Shown one piece after another: positions 13,453-13,638 of a DNA stretch of 13,638 nucleotides. Every line of letters begins with the position of its first letter. The first letter of the stretch is position 1. The notes below the pieces were generated by a model. The model made no database searches, was not told the DNA's origin, and was given only the letters and a program-made list of their open reading frames with translations. The translations under genes and the position numbers were made by a program. This stretch comes from JAABPW01 sp037132275 (GTDB taxonomy: Bacteria; Verrucomicrobiota; Kiritimatiellia; CAIKKV01; CAITUY01): NCBI GenBank assembly GCA_037132275.1, contig JBAXPK010000059.1, positions 1-13,638 of the forward strand. The letters are read 5' to 3'.

Positions 13453-13638
13453 TCAGACCGCCTTCAAGTGTTCATGTCTGCGTTTGGTATCCGCCCTGAC
13501 AACATCCACAGCGCATTCAAAAGCCTTGAGGATGCAAGGTGTTTCCAAGTGGTAGAAGACCTTCATGCCGTCACGCCGGTCACTCACGATGCCGGCCTTC
13601 TTTAGAATGGTCAGATGCCGCGACAAACCCGATTGGTC
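13453..13638 (-). CDS. ArsR-family regulator (5' end cut off by the window)
   Basis: The last 61 residues of an ArsR/SmtB-type winged-helix regulator are visible; the N-terminus lies beyond the right edge. The fragment begins in the recognition helix (QSGLSRHLTILKKAGIVSD), passes through the wing (DRRDGMKVFYHLETPC) and ends with a helix containing Cys residues, TPCILKAFECAVDVV. Cysteines in this last part (in TPC and FEC) occur in several metalloid sensors, but the usual helix-3 metal site is outside the window. The stop codon is separated from the permease ATG by one base. It is the likely repressor of the permease-thioredoxin-ccdA genes and differs clearly in sequence from the arsR at 1190-1549. 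Confidence 0.9.
   Translation of the reverse strand, partial: DQSGLSRHLTILKKAGIVSDRRDGMKVFYHLETPCILKAFECAVDVVRADTKRRHEHLKAV

Noticed and set aside
1..13638. Mobile elements, CRISPR arrays, tRNA or riboswitch-like leaders
   Set aside because: No transposase, integrase or regularly spaced repeats were seen. The only tandem repeat is the 35-base heptamer tract, and intergenic gaps are too short for known large riboswitches except 2540-2693, where no such structure was evident.

Overview
The window reads as a metal and metalloid resistance region from a Gram-negative bacterium. An outer-membrane TolC-type protein, an RND pump and a lipoprotein adaptor imply two membranes. A FloA-type SPFH protein followed by a proline-rich single-span protein would suit the PVC superphylum (Kiritimatiellota, Lentisphaerota or Verrucomicrobiota) or a similar lineage. 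This taxonomic guess rests on gene style only and is weak. No rRNA, tRNA, CRISPR array, transposase or integrase was seen.

Left part (1-1613, minus strand): a compact arsenic operon, arsR - arsC - acr3, with gaps of 2-3 bases. ArsR carries the ELCVC metal site. ArsC is the thioredoxin-coupled type with three redox cysteines. Acr3 runs off the left edge. A good sigma70-type promoter (TTGACG, 17 bases, TATATT) with a dyad over its -10 lies in front of arsR.

Middle left (1637-4798): an NhaR-like LysR regulator (minus) is divergent from a plus-strand operon of floA, a proline-rich membrane-anchored protein and a YqhA-family membrane protein. A near-perfect dyad with T-N11-A geometry lies just upstream of the regulator gene. 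This block looks like membrane or ion-stress functions placed between the two metal clusters.

Middle right (4821-10997, minus): a tripartite heavy-metal RND efflux system in the order czcC - czcB - czcA. It is led by a small exported cysteine-rich protein with its own candidate promoter. The adaptor carries a four-cysteine N-terminal motif, so metal-binding thiols recur on the periplasmic side.

Right part (11029-13638, minus): a second ArsR-family regulator (cut by the right edge), an ArsP/DUF318-type permease with the TPFCSCS motif, a membrane-anchored thioredoxin with a CIPC active site and a cysteine-rich N-terminus, a CcdA-type thiol-electron transporter, and a small ORF that seems to need a one-base frameshift. 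The likely logic is a metalloid-sensing regulator controlling an efflux permease together with a dedicated trans-membrane reducing pathway. The two ArsR units, the RND pump and the redox cassette are all transcribed in the same direction.
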